Assembly: GCA_023333565.1 (NCBI GenBank)
Contig: JAJKFH010002749.1
Location: 682,001 to 746,000, forward strand
Reading direction: 5' to 3'
DNA length: 64,000 nt
Source of the DNA: Puffinus mauretanicus
Taxonomy: Eukaryota > Chordata > Aves > Procellariiformes > Procellariidae
Part shown: positions 54,857 through 64,000 of the stretch, in pieces
Position numbering within the stretch: the first letter of the stretch is position 1
Layout of the letters: the number at the start of each line of letters is the position of its first letter
Notes under the pieces: model-generated
Told to the model about the DNA's origin: nothing
Database searches by the model: none
The model's input: only the letters and a program-made list of their open reading frames with translations
Position numbers and translations under genes: made by a program

Positions 54857-55460
54857 CCGAGAGGAAAGGGACCTGGGTGTGCTGGTTGACAGCCGGCTGA
54901 ACATGAGCCAGCAGTGTGCCCAGGTGGCCAAGAGGGCCAACGCCATCCTGGCCTGTATCAGAAATAGTGTGGCCAGCAGGAGCAGGGAGGTGACCGTGCC
55001 CCTGTACTGGGCACTGGTGAGGCTGCACCTCGAATCCTGTGTTCAGTTTTGGGTCCCTCACTACAAGAAGGACATGGAGGTGCTGGAGCGTGTCCAGAGG
55101 AGGGCAACGAAGCTGGTGAAGGGCCTGGAGCACAAGTCTGATGAGGAGCGGCTGAGGGAACTGGGGTTGTTTAATCTGGAGAAGAGGAGGCTGAGGGGAG
55201 ATCTCATTGCGCTCTACAACTACCTGAAAGGAGGTTGTAGCCAGGTGGGTGTTGGTCTCTTCTGCCAAGTAACAAGTGATAGGACGAGAGGAAATGGCCT
55301 CCAGTTGCGCCAGGAGAGGTTTAGATCGGACATTAGGAGAAATTTCTTTATTGAAAGAGTGGTCAGGCCTTGGCACAGGCTGCCCAGGGAAGTGGTAGAG
55401 TCACCATCCCTGGAAGTATTTAAAAGACGTGTAGATGTGGAACTTAGGGACATGGTGTAG
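54857..55460 (+). pseudogene. Truncated C-terminal remnant of CR1 ORF2
   Basis: About 200 codons of the ORF2 protein remain open and end at the family's usual C-terminus. The endonuclease and the reverse transcriptase palm are missing. The upstream sequence to 54816 is open by chance and does not look like CR1. No function is expected. Confidence 0.85.
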
Positions 55461-55552
55461 TGGGCATGGTGTGTTGGGTTGACGGTTGGGCTCGATGATC
55501 TTAGAGGTCTTTTCCAACCTTAATGATTCTGTGATTCTATGATTCTATGATT
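54857..55552 (+). mobile_element. CR1 LINE fragment, sense (copy 3)
   Basis: This is the C-terminal end of CR1 ORF2 and the 3' tail. It keeps one uninterrupted reading frame from the truncation point to the natural stop at 55458-55460. Motifs include [52 protein letters not shown] and a final ELRDMV. The GGGTGTG at the site where copies 2 and 4 have lost a base is in frame here. The element ends with three ATTCTATG-type octamers (ATGATTCTGTGATTCTATGA). The lack of frame breaks suggests it is among the younger copies in the window. The reverse transcriptase core is absent because of 5' truncation, so it cannot move by itself. Confidence 0.94.
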
Positions 55553-56434
55553 TAGGGCACTTGCTCTTTCTGAATTGCTTACAGCGTACGAAACCTTGCT
55601 GGGAAGTAGCATTTGGAAAGAAGGGATTTCAAAAATCCTTATATGTTTTCTTTTCAAGTAATCAGAAAACAAAATATCTATCTCCATATCGAGCCATAAT
55701 AGAATAGTTTCTCCAGGCCAGCTACACAAACTGACTACCCCAAAGAGATGAAAGCTTTAGTCCTTTAACTCATGTTTCTTACCTGCTTGCCTGTCATGGC
55801 CATGCAGCTGAATATATTGTAATTTTTCTGGTATAATCCCTCTGTAACAATGCTTTTATTCAGAAAAAAGGTATTGTGTGAGCTGTACTTTGAACTGGGG
55901 CAGAGTTATCCTGGGATGACCATGTAAGTGTCCCCATACAGGCAGGGCTTCCTTGAAACCCATCAAAATTGGCACTCACCAATTTGTTCCACCAGTAACA
56001 AGGTCCTTCAAGCAGGTCACTCCCACTCCGGCAGTTTTCGTTTTAGCCAGGCTGTGTCAAAGTAGCTCGAGGATGTTTACAGCTCACGTCAACCCCAGCC
56101 CCTCCAAATGGCCTGATACGTGCTCAAAAATAAATTCACATGACCTGAATCCAGCTTTTTAAAACAATGAATATAAGAACTTTTAAGACCAGAAAAGAAA
56201 GGAATCTCTGAAAAATAGCTTTTCTTTTTGCCTCTTTTGACTGATGGGTGTATGTGAGAAGGAGCGATAAACTGAAGCCAAGGACAGACTGATTGTAGAG
56301 AGGAAATTATTCTTTCAGAATAAAGCAACTGTGGCTGTGTGGTAATGATGATAACTTGCAAAGCCTATTTGTTTTGGGGGGAGAGGGTTGCCAGTTTTCA
56401 AAATCTCAGGTGGTTAACTATTCCAAAAAGAGGG

Positions 56435-56498
<64 letters not shown>

Positions 56499-58799
56499 TC
56501 TCTCAAAACCATGCTTTACTTCCTTGGAAAACATGGAGTGAGTACTCATAGGGAAAACCAAAGCATACTTTCTGGTTCCAGGAGGTAAAAGTGTCATCAA
56601 ACTCTTTTCATGTGTGTATCTGTAAAAGAGGGTCTTACTCAATTTTTCAGTCCAACCACACGAAGTCCAGAAACTTCAGCTAGCTTGAAGCTATTTCTTA
56701 CTCCAGCTCCAAAACTCCCAGGGAAACAGAGAGGTTCTCACAGAGTCATAAAGTGATTCATGTGTGAGGGGACCCCGGAGGTCTCCTCCTGCCCCTGCCA
56801 AGAGGAGCAGGTTGCTCCCATGCCCATCCTCATCCCATTATACTTGGACTCTTGCCCAGGATGAAGATCCCACAGCCACCCTGGGAAACCTGCTCCCAAG
56901 TTGGGCCACCGTCCTGAGAACCACATGTGCCCTCATTGCAGCATCCCCTTTTGCACTGCCGGTGTGTGCCTGCTGGGACAGCCCAGTCCCCTTATCCCTC
57001 CCCTTGCCCCTGCAGCAGCCGCTGGCAGTTTTTTATTGTTTATTCTCATTATGGTGCTTAATCTCACCACAAGCAAAATGCCAAATAATTGGACAGAGCC
57101 ATTGTTATCATCCTGCCATGAAGAAGTCTGAATTCTTAAATTGACTTCCTAAAGAGAGATGCTGAAAAATAAACACCAACTCTCCAGTTTAGGTATCGGT
57201 GTGATTGTTTTCACCTGTTACTTCAAGCAGAACTTTCTGGTAGCCCAGATGTATAGAAAATATATGTAGAAAAGAGCCTATGTTTGTGTTATCTTTCATC
57301 TTATTGTTGGTTTTTGTCTCAATGTCATCTGAAGTCTTTAATGAGTATCAGAAACTCTTACCTTGTATCAGGCCATACCTATGATCCCCTTCAGTGAAAT
57401 TAGTCTGTATAGACCAGGGCTCTGTGGCTGATGAATGATCTGAACAAGAGAGACACAAACTTTGTGTCTTCTCTCATAGAGTCTTGACAATGTCTCTTGC
57501 TGTGGTGGGTTTCCTTGCAGCTGAAAGAGCTTGGGTTTTATTTCTTCATCTTTGTATGGAAACAACTGTCTACTTGGTTTACAAAGTTAAATAAAATATG
57601 GGACCTGAACAATTTAAAAGCCATGCACACAAAATATTTACACTGGTGGTCTTGCTAATGGATGGGAAGCTTACTCTGAGGACGTAAAAAAAATTGGTGC
57701 TTTCTTCCCCCAAGCTGCAATTTCTGTTCCTGAGAGTTTTTAAACAGACAAAGCACGAGACCTTCATGAAGGAGCTATAGCTATCATCATATCCGTCCCT
57801 CAGGTAGCTTGCCACAGACATGCTTTCCTCGTGCATCTGCAGCTATGGTTGCACACAGCTTACGCTGCAGCTGTGCTTTTGCATCCCCTTGCCCTACCAC
57901 AGGGGCACTCAGCTGAGATCTTCCTTCCAAGTGAACACAAATCATGCCAGCTATCTCAGTCCTCCCTCACCCATTTCTGCAGTCACGTTGCACTGTTTGA
58001 TGCGTTCCTGTCTGCGCTGTTGCTGTGCCGAACACGTGCTTTGAGAAGAAGCAGTGACTGAGTAAGTACTCAGGGGAGCTGAAGGGCTGTCAAGTGTACC
58101 AGCTACAGCAAACAAACGGAGGGGAAAGATTATGTCTGCAAAGACTTTTGGCTGCCATGATTCCAGGTGGTGCTTATTATAATAGTGGCCATAATTTATT
58201 TTTATTTACTTATTTACTTCATTTACTAATCTCTCCACGTGCACCCCTTTTGCACCCCCAGCCCCGTGGCTAACTGGTGCTGTAGCAAACCTCTGTCCCA
58301 GGAGCTAGAGGGAAAGAGGGGACAGGTCCCTTGGATGAGCAGACTGCCTTGGAGGCACCAGGAAACTTTCCAGCAGCTCTGAAACAAGACCTGAGGACCA
58401 GTGATCCTGAGCGCAGGCGTCCACTGCAGTAAGCATTTTATGAAAAGGGAAAACTCAGGCAAGTGACATGGTGGCCTGTATCTGTGTGGCTAAGAAACTT
58501 TGGAAGAGGTTAAGCCATCAGTCGCCAATGCCTGGTCACAAAAGGTTGTCAATTACAGTGGGCAGGTCTTAACACACTTGAAAAAATTAGGTTAATGTGT
58601 TTTAATGTTCTGTGTGACGAATACGCATTAAGTGACTGCTGGAAAAAAGTTTATGACTCTTGGTCTAAATGTATGCTTCTTAAAAAAATTTTTTAAGACA
58701 TCGCTTCCTTAAGGTATTTCTAAGAAATGTTTTGTTCATTTCTTGAACAATGAATAACAAGAAACTTGCAACTCTACAGGATAATATTTAATCTGCTTT
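55553..58799. other. Intron 2 spacer between the inverted CR1 copies
   Basis: This 3.2-kb spacer holds the (TTA)n array. I recognised no exon, RNA gene or other transposon. It would be the loop if the CR1 copies on each side pair in the transcript. Confidence 0.5.
56437..56498. repeat. (TTA)n microsatellite, 62 bp, about 20 units
   Basis: An uninterrupted TTA/ATT array of 62 bases. It reads as long runs of Leu, Tyr or Ile on the + strand and Asn on the - strand, which creates false ORFs. A pure array of this length is likely to be polymorphic. Confidence 0.95.
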
Positions 58800-60987
58800 A
58801 GAATCATAGAATTATTTATGTTGGAAAAGACCTTTAAGATCATCGAGTCCAACCATTAACCTAACACAGCCAAGTCCACCAATAAACCATGTCCCTAAGC
58901 ATCACATCTATGCGTCTTTTAAGTATCTCCAGGGTCAGTGACTCAACCACTTCCCTGGGAAGCCTGTTCCAATGCTTGATAAGCCTTTCGGTGAAGAAAT
59001 TTTTCCTAATGTCCAATCTAAATCTCCCCTGGCGCAACTTGAGGCCATTTCCTCTTGTCATATCACTTCTTACTTGGGAGAAGAGACCAACACCCACCCT
59101 GCTACAACCTCCTGTCAGGTAGTTGTAGAGCGCGATGAGGTCTCCCCTCAGCCTCCTCTTCTCCAGACTAAACAGTCCCAGTTCCCTCAGCCGCTCCTCA
59201 TCAGACTTGTGCTCCAGGCCCTTCACCAGCTTCGTTGCCCTTCTCTGGACACGCTCCAGCACCTCCATATCCTTCTTGTAGTGAGGGGCCCAAAACTGAA
59301 CACAGGATTCGAGGTGCGGCCTCACCAGTGCCGAGTACAGGGGCACGATCACCTCCCTGCTCCTGCTGGCCACACTATTTCTGATACAGGCCAGGATGCC
59401 ATTGGCCTTCTTGGCCACCTGGGCACACTGCCGGCTCATGTTCAGCCGGCTGTCAACCAGCACCCCAGGTCCTTTTCCTCTGGGCAGCTTTCCAGCCACT
59501 CTTCCCCAAGCCTGTAGCGTTGCATGGGGTTGTTGTGACCCAAGTGCAGGACCCAGCACTTGGCCTTGTTGAACCTCATACAATTGGCCTCAGCCCATCA
59601 ATCCAGCCTGTCCAGGTCCCTCTGCAGAGCCTTCCTACCCTCCAGCAGATCAACACTCCCGCCCAGCTTGGTGTCGTCTGCAAACTTGCTGAGGGAGCAC
59701 TCGATCCCCTCATCCAGATCATTGATAAAGATATTGAACAGGACCAGCCCCAAAACTGAGCCCTGGGGAACACCGCTCATGACTGGCCGCCAACTGGATT
59801 TAACTCCGTTCACCACAACTCTTCGGATTCAGCCATCCAGCCAGTTTTTTACCCAGTGAAGAGTATGCCCATCCAAGCCGTGAGCCGCCAGTTTCTCCAG
59901 GAGAATGATGTGGGAAACAGTGTCAAAGGTTTTACTAAAGTCCAGGTAAGCAACATCCACAGCCTCTCCCTCATCCACCAAGGGGGTCATCTTGTCGTAG
60001 AAGGAGATCAGGTTAGTCAAGCAGGACCTGCCTTTCATAAATCCATGCTGACTGGGCCTGATCCCCTGGTTGCCACATGGTAGCTCTCAAGATGATCTGC
60101 TTCATAACCTTCCCCAGCATCAAGTTCAGGCTGACCGGCCTGTAGTTCCCCGGATCCTCTTTCCAGCCCTTCTTGTAGATGGGCATCACGTTTGCTAACC
60201 TCCAGTCAACTGGGACCTCTCTGTTTAGCCAGGACTGCTCCATAAATGATGGAAAGTGCTTGGTGAGCACTTCTGCCAGCTTCCTCAGCACCTTTGGGTG
60301 GATCCCATCCAGCCCCATAGACTTGTGTGGGTCTAAATGGTGTAGCAGGTCAATAACCATTTCCCCTTGGATTATGGGGGCTTCATTCTGCTCCCCAGCT
60401 GTCTTCCAGCTCAGGGCTGGGTACTCAGAGAACAACTGGTCTTACTATTAAAGGCTGAGGCAAAGAAGCCTTTTCCTCATCCATTCTCACTATGTTTCTC
60501 TCTGCATCCAGTAAAGGGTGGAGATTCTCCTTAGCCCTCCTTTTGTTGCTAATGTACTTTTATTGCCTTTCACCGTAGTAGCCAGATTAAGCTCTAGTTG
60601 GGCTTTGGCCCTTCTAATTTTCTCCCTGCATAACCTCACAACATCCTTGTAGTCCTCCTGAGTTGCCTGCCCCTTCTTCCAAAGGTCACTCTCCTTTTTT
60701 CCCTGAGTTCCAGCCAAAGCTCTGTGTTCAGCCGGGCCAGTCTTCTTGCCCGTCTGCTCGTCTTTCGGCACATGGGGACTGCCCGCTCCTGCGCCTTTAA
60801 CATTTCCTTCTTGAAGAATGTCCAGCCTTCCTGGACTCCCTTGCCCTTCAGGACTGCCTCCCAAGGGACTCTGTCACCCAGGCCCCTAAACAGACCAGTC
60901 TGCCTTCTGGAAGTCCAAGGTAGCAGTTCTGCTGACCCCCCTCCTTACTTCTCCAAGAATGGAAGAATTCAATCATTTCGTGATCGC
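58800..60987 (-). mobile_element. CR1 LINE, 2.2 kb, antisense (copy 4)
   Basis: This is the longest transposon in the window. Read on the minus strand it begins near 60987, inside the end of the endonuclease-to-linker part of ORF2. It runs through the reverse transcriptase and the C-terminal region, then ends with AATTATTCTATGATTCTAAAG-like sequence at 58800. It is 5'-truncated, like nearly all avian CR1 copies. Its 3' end resembles copy 2 more than copies 1 and 3, suggesting a different CR1 subfamily. It lies antisense to PALM2 intron 2. Confidence 0.94.
58861..60864 (-). pseudogene. Broken CR1 ORF2 reverse transcriptase
   Basis: Pieces in order are: a linker with LWKKGQATQEDYKD and REKIRRAKAQLEL (60490-60864); an early reverse transcriptase part with GLDGIHPKVLRKLAEV, MPIYKKG and NYRPVSL (60013-60435); VAYLDFSKTFDTVSH (59829-60038); [10 protein letters not shown] and the catalytic FADDTKL box (59598-59816); and the C-terminal region ending LRDMV (58861-59583). 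It is broken by frame changes between 60435 and 60490, at about 60013-60038 and at the four-C run 59463-59466. There are in-frame TGA stops at 59829-59831 and 59598-59600; the latter is explained by a CGA to TGA change. Synthesis of active enzyme is not possible. Confidence 0.9.
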
Positions 60988-63900
60988 ATGTTTATAAACA
61001 TGCTATTTGGTCTTGGGCTGGCTATGCTCCATCAGCTAACATAGATTTTTTTTTAAATTATACTCATGTTAGCTATGACATTGTTATTGAAGTCAAGACT
61101 ACAATCAAACTGCAAGTTTTTCAGCATGACTTAATTCCCTAATCTGGGTAATGCTTGAGTCATATCCGTGTATCATGTAGACATACTCCTTAGGCTAGAA
61201 CAAGTGTCTTAGATGACTGGAAAGGCAACAGAAAGTTTTGTTGCTAAGCAAAACCAGATCATACCAGCAAGCTGGAAATGGATGCTTGTTCTGTTCCAGG
61301 GCCAGTCATGCCATACAAGGCCACATCCATCTTGCAGCAGAGGAGAGTAAAATCTTTTGTGTTTGCCGAGGACCACACTTCTCCTCTGTTTTGCAGGCAG
61401 ACACTCTCGCACTGAAACCCCACATAGGAAAACTCTGCATCAGTCTGGGCAAAGAGTCAGGCTGTTTTGTTCCCCTACCAGAAAATGAAAAACTACAGCA
61501 TCGTGCAGGAATACATTTTGAGGAGCTGTTTATTTCAAGATGGACCTGCCTGTCATATTGATTATGTCTACAGCCCTTTTCTGCATTTGCATATTTATTA
61601 ATGAATGTTAAGGTCATGTAACATTAATGTGACTACAGCCATACAAACATTTTTTTTTCTTTTTTTTGGAAGGCAAGGGAAGGCCTGCTGGCAAAGGAGT
61701 AAGTCTTTCTATAATCTCAGTACATGTCCCAGTAACCTCTTTGCTAATGCTGACAATTGTGCTGCACACCAGCAGGTCAGACCCAGGCCCGCCAGGTAAC
61801 CTGCAGTAGCTGGGTTAGGGCCAGCTGGAGGCAGAGGAAGCTGCCTAAAAATATGGCAAGCAAGAGATGCAGTGTTTGGAGCAGCCACGGGAACGGGGTA
61901 GAAAGGAAAAGGGAGGAATCCAGAGGAGTTTTAGTGGTGGTCATTCTTGCATTTGTGTTCCTTGCAAATTCAGTTTTATCAACCCAGGCAGATGCTTGTG
62001 TGCACAGGCAGAGCAGGCTCTGCTGCTCCAGGAATCCCTCCCTCTTGTAGCTGATCCACTGGCTGACAAAGCTGCAGTCCCTGGGATGGCAGCTCCAGGT
62101 ACCTGCCGAACAGCAAAGCCGGGCTTGTTGCTGCTTCCAGAGGCTCCAGATCTGCCTGGAAAACTCAGCCTTTTTGTACCAAGGGAGTTTTTCTGAAATG
62201 CAAAGAGCAAATCTGAAATGCAGCCAGTTATGCTAGCGTCCTAATGGCAGTGTTTGGGGCTAGTATCTGACTCTCACACTGCCAGGCAAAGGAAGAGGTT
62301 TATTGCACTCTTTCAGTAGGGCATGGGCTGGTTATATGCAGATTTAAGAATATGAGGAACCAACTGCTGCATTCACCTTTTTTCCAGGACAGAAATACTG
62401 AATGCATGTAGGGAGAAAATAATTTCATAATAATAAATAATTCCAGCTCTAAATTGTTAATGTCTGGTTGTCTTCAAGCCTCAAAACTCGAAGACTTTTG
62501 GCAAAACTTCAATTTGGCAAAGATTTTAGTAAAAGTGCCTTTCATATAGCACAACTGATTTCAGTGGAATTACACCAGGGATCATTATTGCCCATTTTGC
62601 ACGGCACAGAAGAACATCATTACCCTGAATAGTCCATATCCAGTAGTGTTTCTCAAGAGCAGGCACATTTTACTGGAGGAGGTTGTCTTGGGTCATCTTT
62701 TGACCTGTGTTTCTCCTCAGGATTATCAGCTTCCTCGAAAATTACTCAGCAACCAAAGGAGTGCTCCACTTCAGCAAGCACTGCTCTCAAGGAGAGATAG
62801 TACTGATTGCCCCTCTAACCACTTGTAAATACAAAAACTGCTTGAAGAAACTACCTCAAAAGGTAGCAGCACAGCAAGAACTGGCTTTTATTTTGTCCTA
62901 AAGAGTCAAATGGCAAATCTGGCAAATGCATCTGGGCTTCAGGTTAAGACACTGCCACACGTCATGTGGGACTAGAAATGTGTTATTCTTTATGAGCAAT
63001 GTTTAGGTCCGAAATCAGCAAGATTGATGGGTAAAATTAATTACCTTTCACAGACAGGGAGTCCACAGGTGGCATGTAATGGGCATAATGGTATATGAAA
63101 ATGGTGCTTAAAAATTTACTTGCTATAATAAAATGTCCCCCAATACTTAAACTTTTGATGCAACATTAAAGCAAAATGCAGCCCTGAAAGTAAAGATTTT
63201 CTTTTCAATACAGCATTAATTCTACTACGTGCATTTAGGGGCTATGCATTATTTCCTTGCTAGCACTAAATGTAAACAACTTAAAGCCCTCGGGCTTTAC
63301 TGTCCTGAAGCATGAAACTGGAATAAATAGCACGTAAGGGAGCTGTGCACCACATTTATGGCCATCGCTGTGCCTACTGCATTTAAACATTTGGCATGAT
63401 TTCCTTCTGTCCTGTCCAACATCTGTTCACTCATTTCTGTCCTCACCATGATCTGTTCACAGAATTGTGACCTAGTTTTTTCCTTTTTTGCATGGTGCCG
63501 AAAAGTCACTCTTCTTTCCTACGCTTGAACAAAATAAATGTGGAGCTGCCAGTTATCTCTGCAATCTCACTTGTGTGCAGAGAAACCAAATCACCTGAGA
63601 GCGGCGGTGACCTAGAGCATCACAAGCCCAGTGCCCTTTCCACTTCAGTAACAGAGAGCCTTTTTAATGACTTGATCTAATTTTTGCTGAAGGATTTAGC
63701 CCTGAAAAAATGGCACTCTTGCAGTAAATGAAGGAATACTTATAGCAAACTCTAAACAGCGTAGCTGTTGTACCAGTGAAATGGTGCCTTCTGAAAGTAC
63801 AGCATATTCACATTCCAGTATTGGAATGAGCTGTACAAATACCTGTATTTTCACAATAGTATATCTGGCCACTCTTGAGCCCTCTATCATTTTGACGATG

Positions 63901-64000
63901 TCTAATCATACACCACGACTTCCATGCATAAAGAAGCTCCAAGATGCAGTAGAGAGTTAAAACTCGTAACAGACAATGAAGGAGGAGCAATGCTGAAATA
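60988..64000. other. Intron 2 sequence to the right edge
   Basis: No exon of PALM2 or another gene was recognised. Open frames such as 62646-62828 and 61757-62050 carry no known motif. The stretch ends inside the intron. Confidence 0.5.

Larger units (their letters stand above)
49752..64000 (+). other. PALM2: PALM2 intron 2 (partial, at least 14.2 kb)
   Basis: The intron starts at the GTAAGG donor after exon 2 and is open to the right edge. I searched for the next paralemmin exon, which should contain a REKWLL-like stretch, and did not find it. The intron contains two CR1 copies in opposite orientations and several microsatellites, listed separately. Confidence 0.8.

Noticed and set aside
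54843..55376. 177-codon reverse ORF over CR1 copy 3
   Set aside because: It is the antisense shadow of the open ORF2 remnant on the plus strand.
56418..56642. Poly-Asn and poly-Tyr/Leu ORFs
   Set aside because: They are created by the (TTA)n microsatellite, not by a gene.
58972..59517. 181-codon forward ORF over CR1 copy 4
   Set aside because: It is again the antisense of CR1 ORF2; the same shadow protein appears at the other copies.
49752..64000. PALM2 exon 3
   Set aside because: I looked for a segment encoding the conserved LREKWLL stretch after an AG acceptor and found none, so the exon is taken to lie outside the window.
1..64000. tRNA genes, rRNA, CRISPR arrays, operons or a novel multi-gene system
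   Set aside because: No cloverleaf-compatible B-box, regularly spaced repeats or gene clusters were seen by eye. The content is a vertebrate gene with long introns. A covariance-model scan could still reveal a small RNA that I missed.

Overview
The window looks like bird nuclear DNA. It carries four fragments of CR1 LINEs, the dominant avian retrotransposon family, whose 3' ends carry copies of the ATTCTATG octamer. It also holds a solo LTR of an avian endogenous retrovirus, AT-rich intron sequence and many short simple repeats. No bacterial or viral gene layout, no CRISPR array and no operon-like block is visible.

The only host gene I can support is the 5' part of paralemmin-2 (PALM2, now PALM2AKAP2 in mammals), on the + strand. 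Its first coding exon (3159-3203) encodes 15 residues starting MAEAELHKERLQAIA. Its second (49671-49751) encodes 27 residues starting EKRKRQTEIEGKRQQL. Both exons end with good GT donors, exon 2 has an AG acceptor, and the joined reading frame is phase 0 throughout. The 46,467-bp intron 1 fills most of the window. Intron 2 runs off the right edge, and no third exon was recognised. In chicken the region equivalent to human 9q31 is on chromosome Z, so this may be Z-linked; that is inference from known synteny, not from this sequence.

Layout: 1 to about 2700 is upstream flank without a recognised gene. About 2700-3158 is the presumed promoter and 5'UTR, with a C-rich tract close to the start codon. 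Intron 1 (3204-49670) contains a CTG repeat, a solo LTR flanked by GCTTGTT (5173-5767), a short CR1 (10043-10298), a divergent direct repeat pair (16981/17559), a second CR1 in antisense orientation (41840-42635) and a (TC)11 run just before exon 2. Intron 2 (49752 to the end) contains a sense CR1 (54857-55552), a (TTA)n array (56437-56498) and a 2.2-kb antisense CR1 with a broken reverse transcriptase (58800-60987).

I saw no clearly new biological system. The points most worth a second look are the inverted CR1 copies flanking exon 2, a frameshift shared by two CR1 copies, the TC microsatellite forming part of a splice acceptor, and the unexplained duplicated intronic element. Most remaining open reading frames are short chance ORFs in non-coding DNA, many with non-ATG starts.
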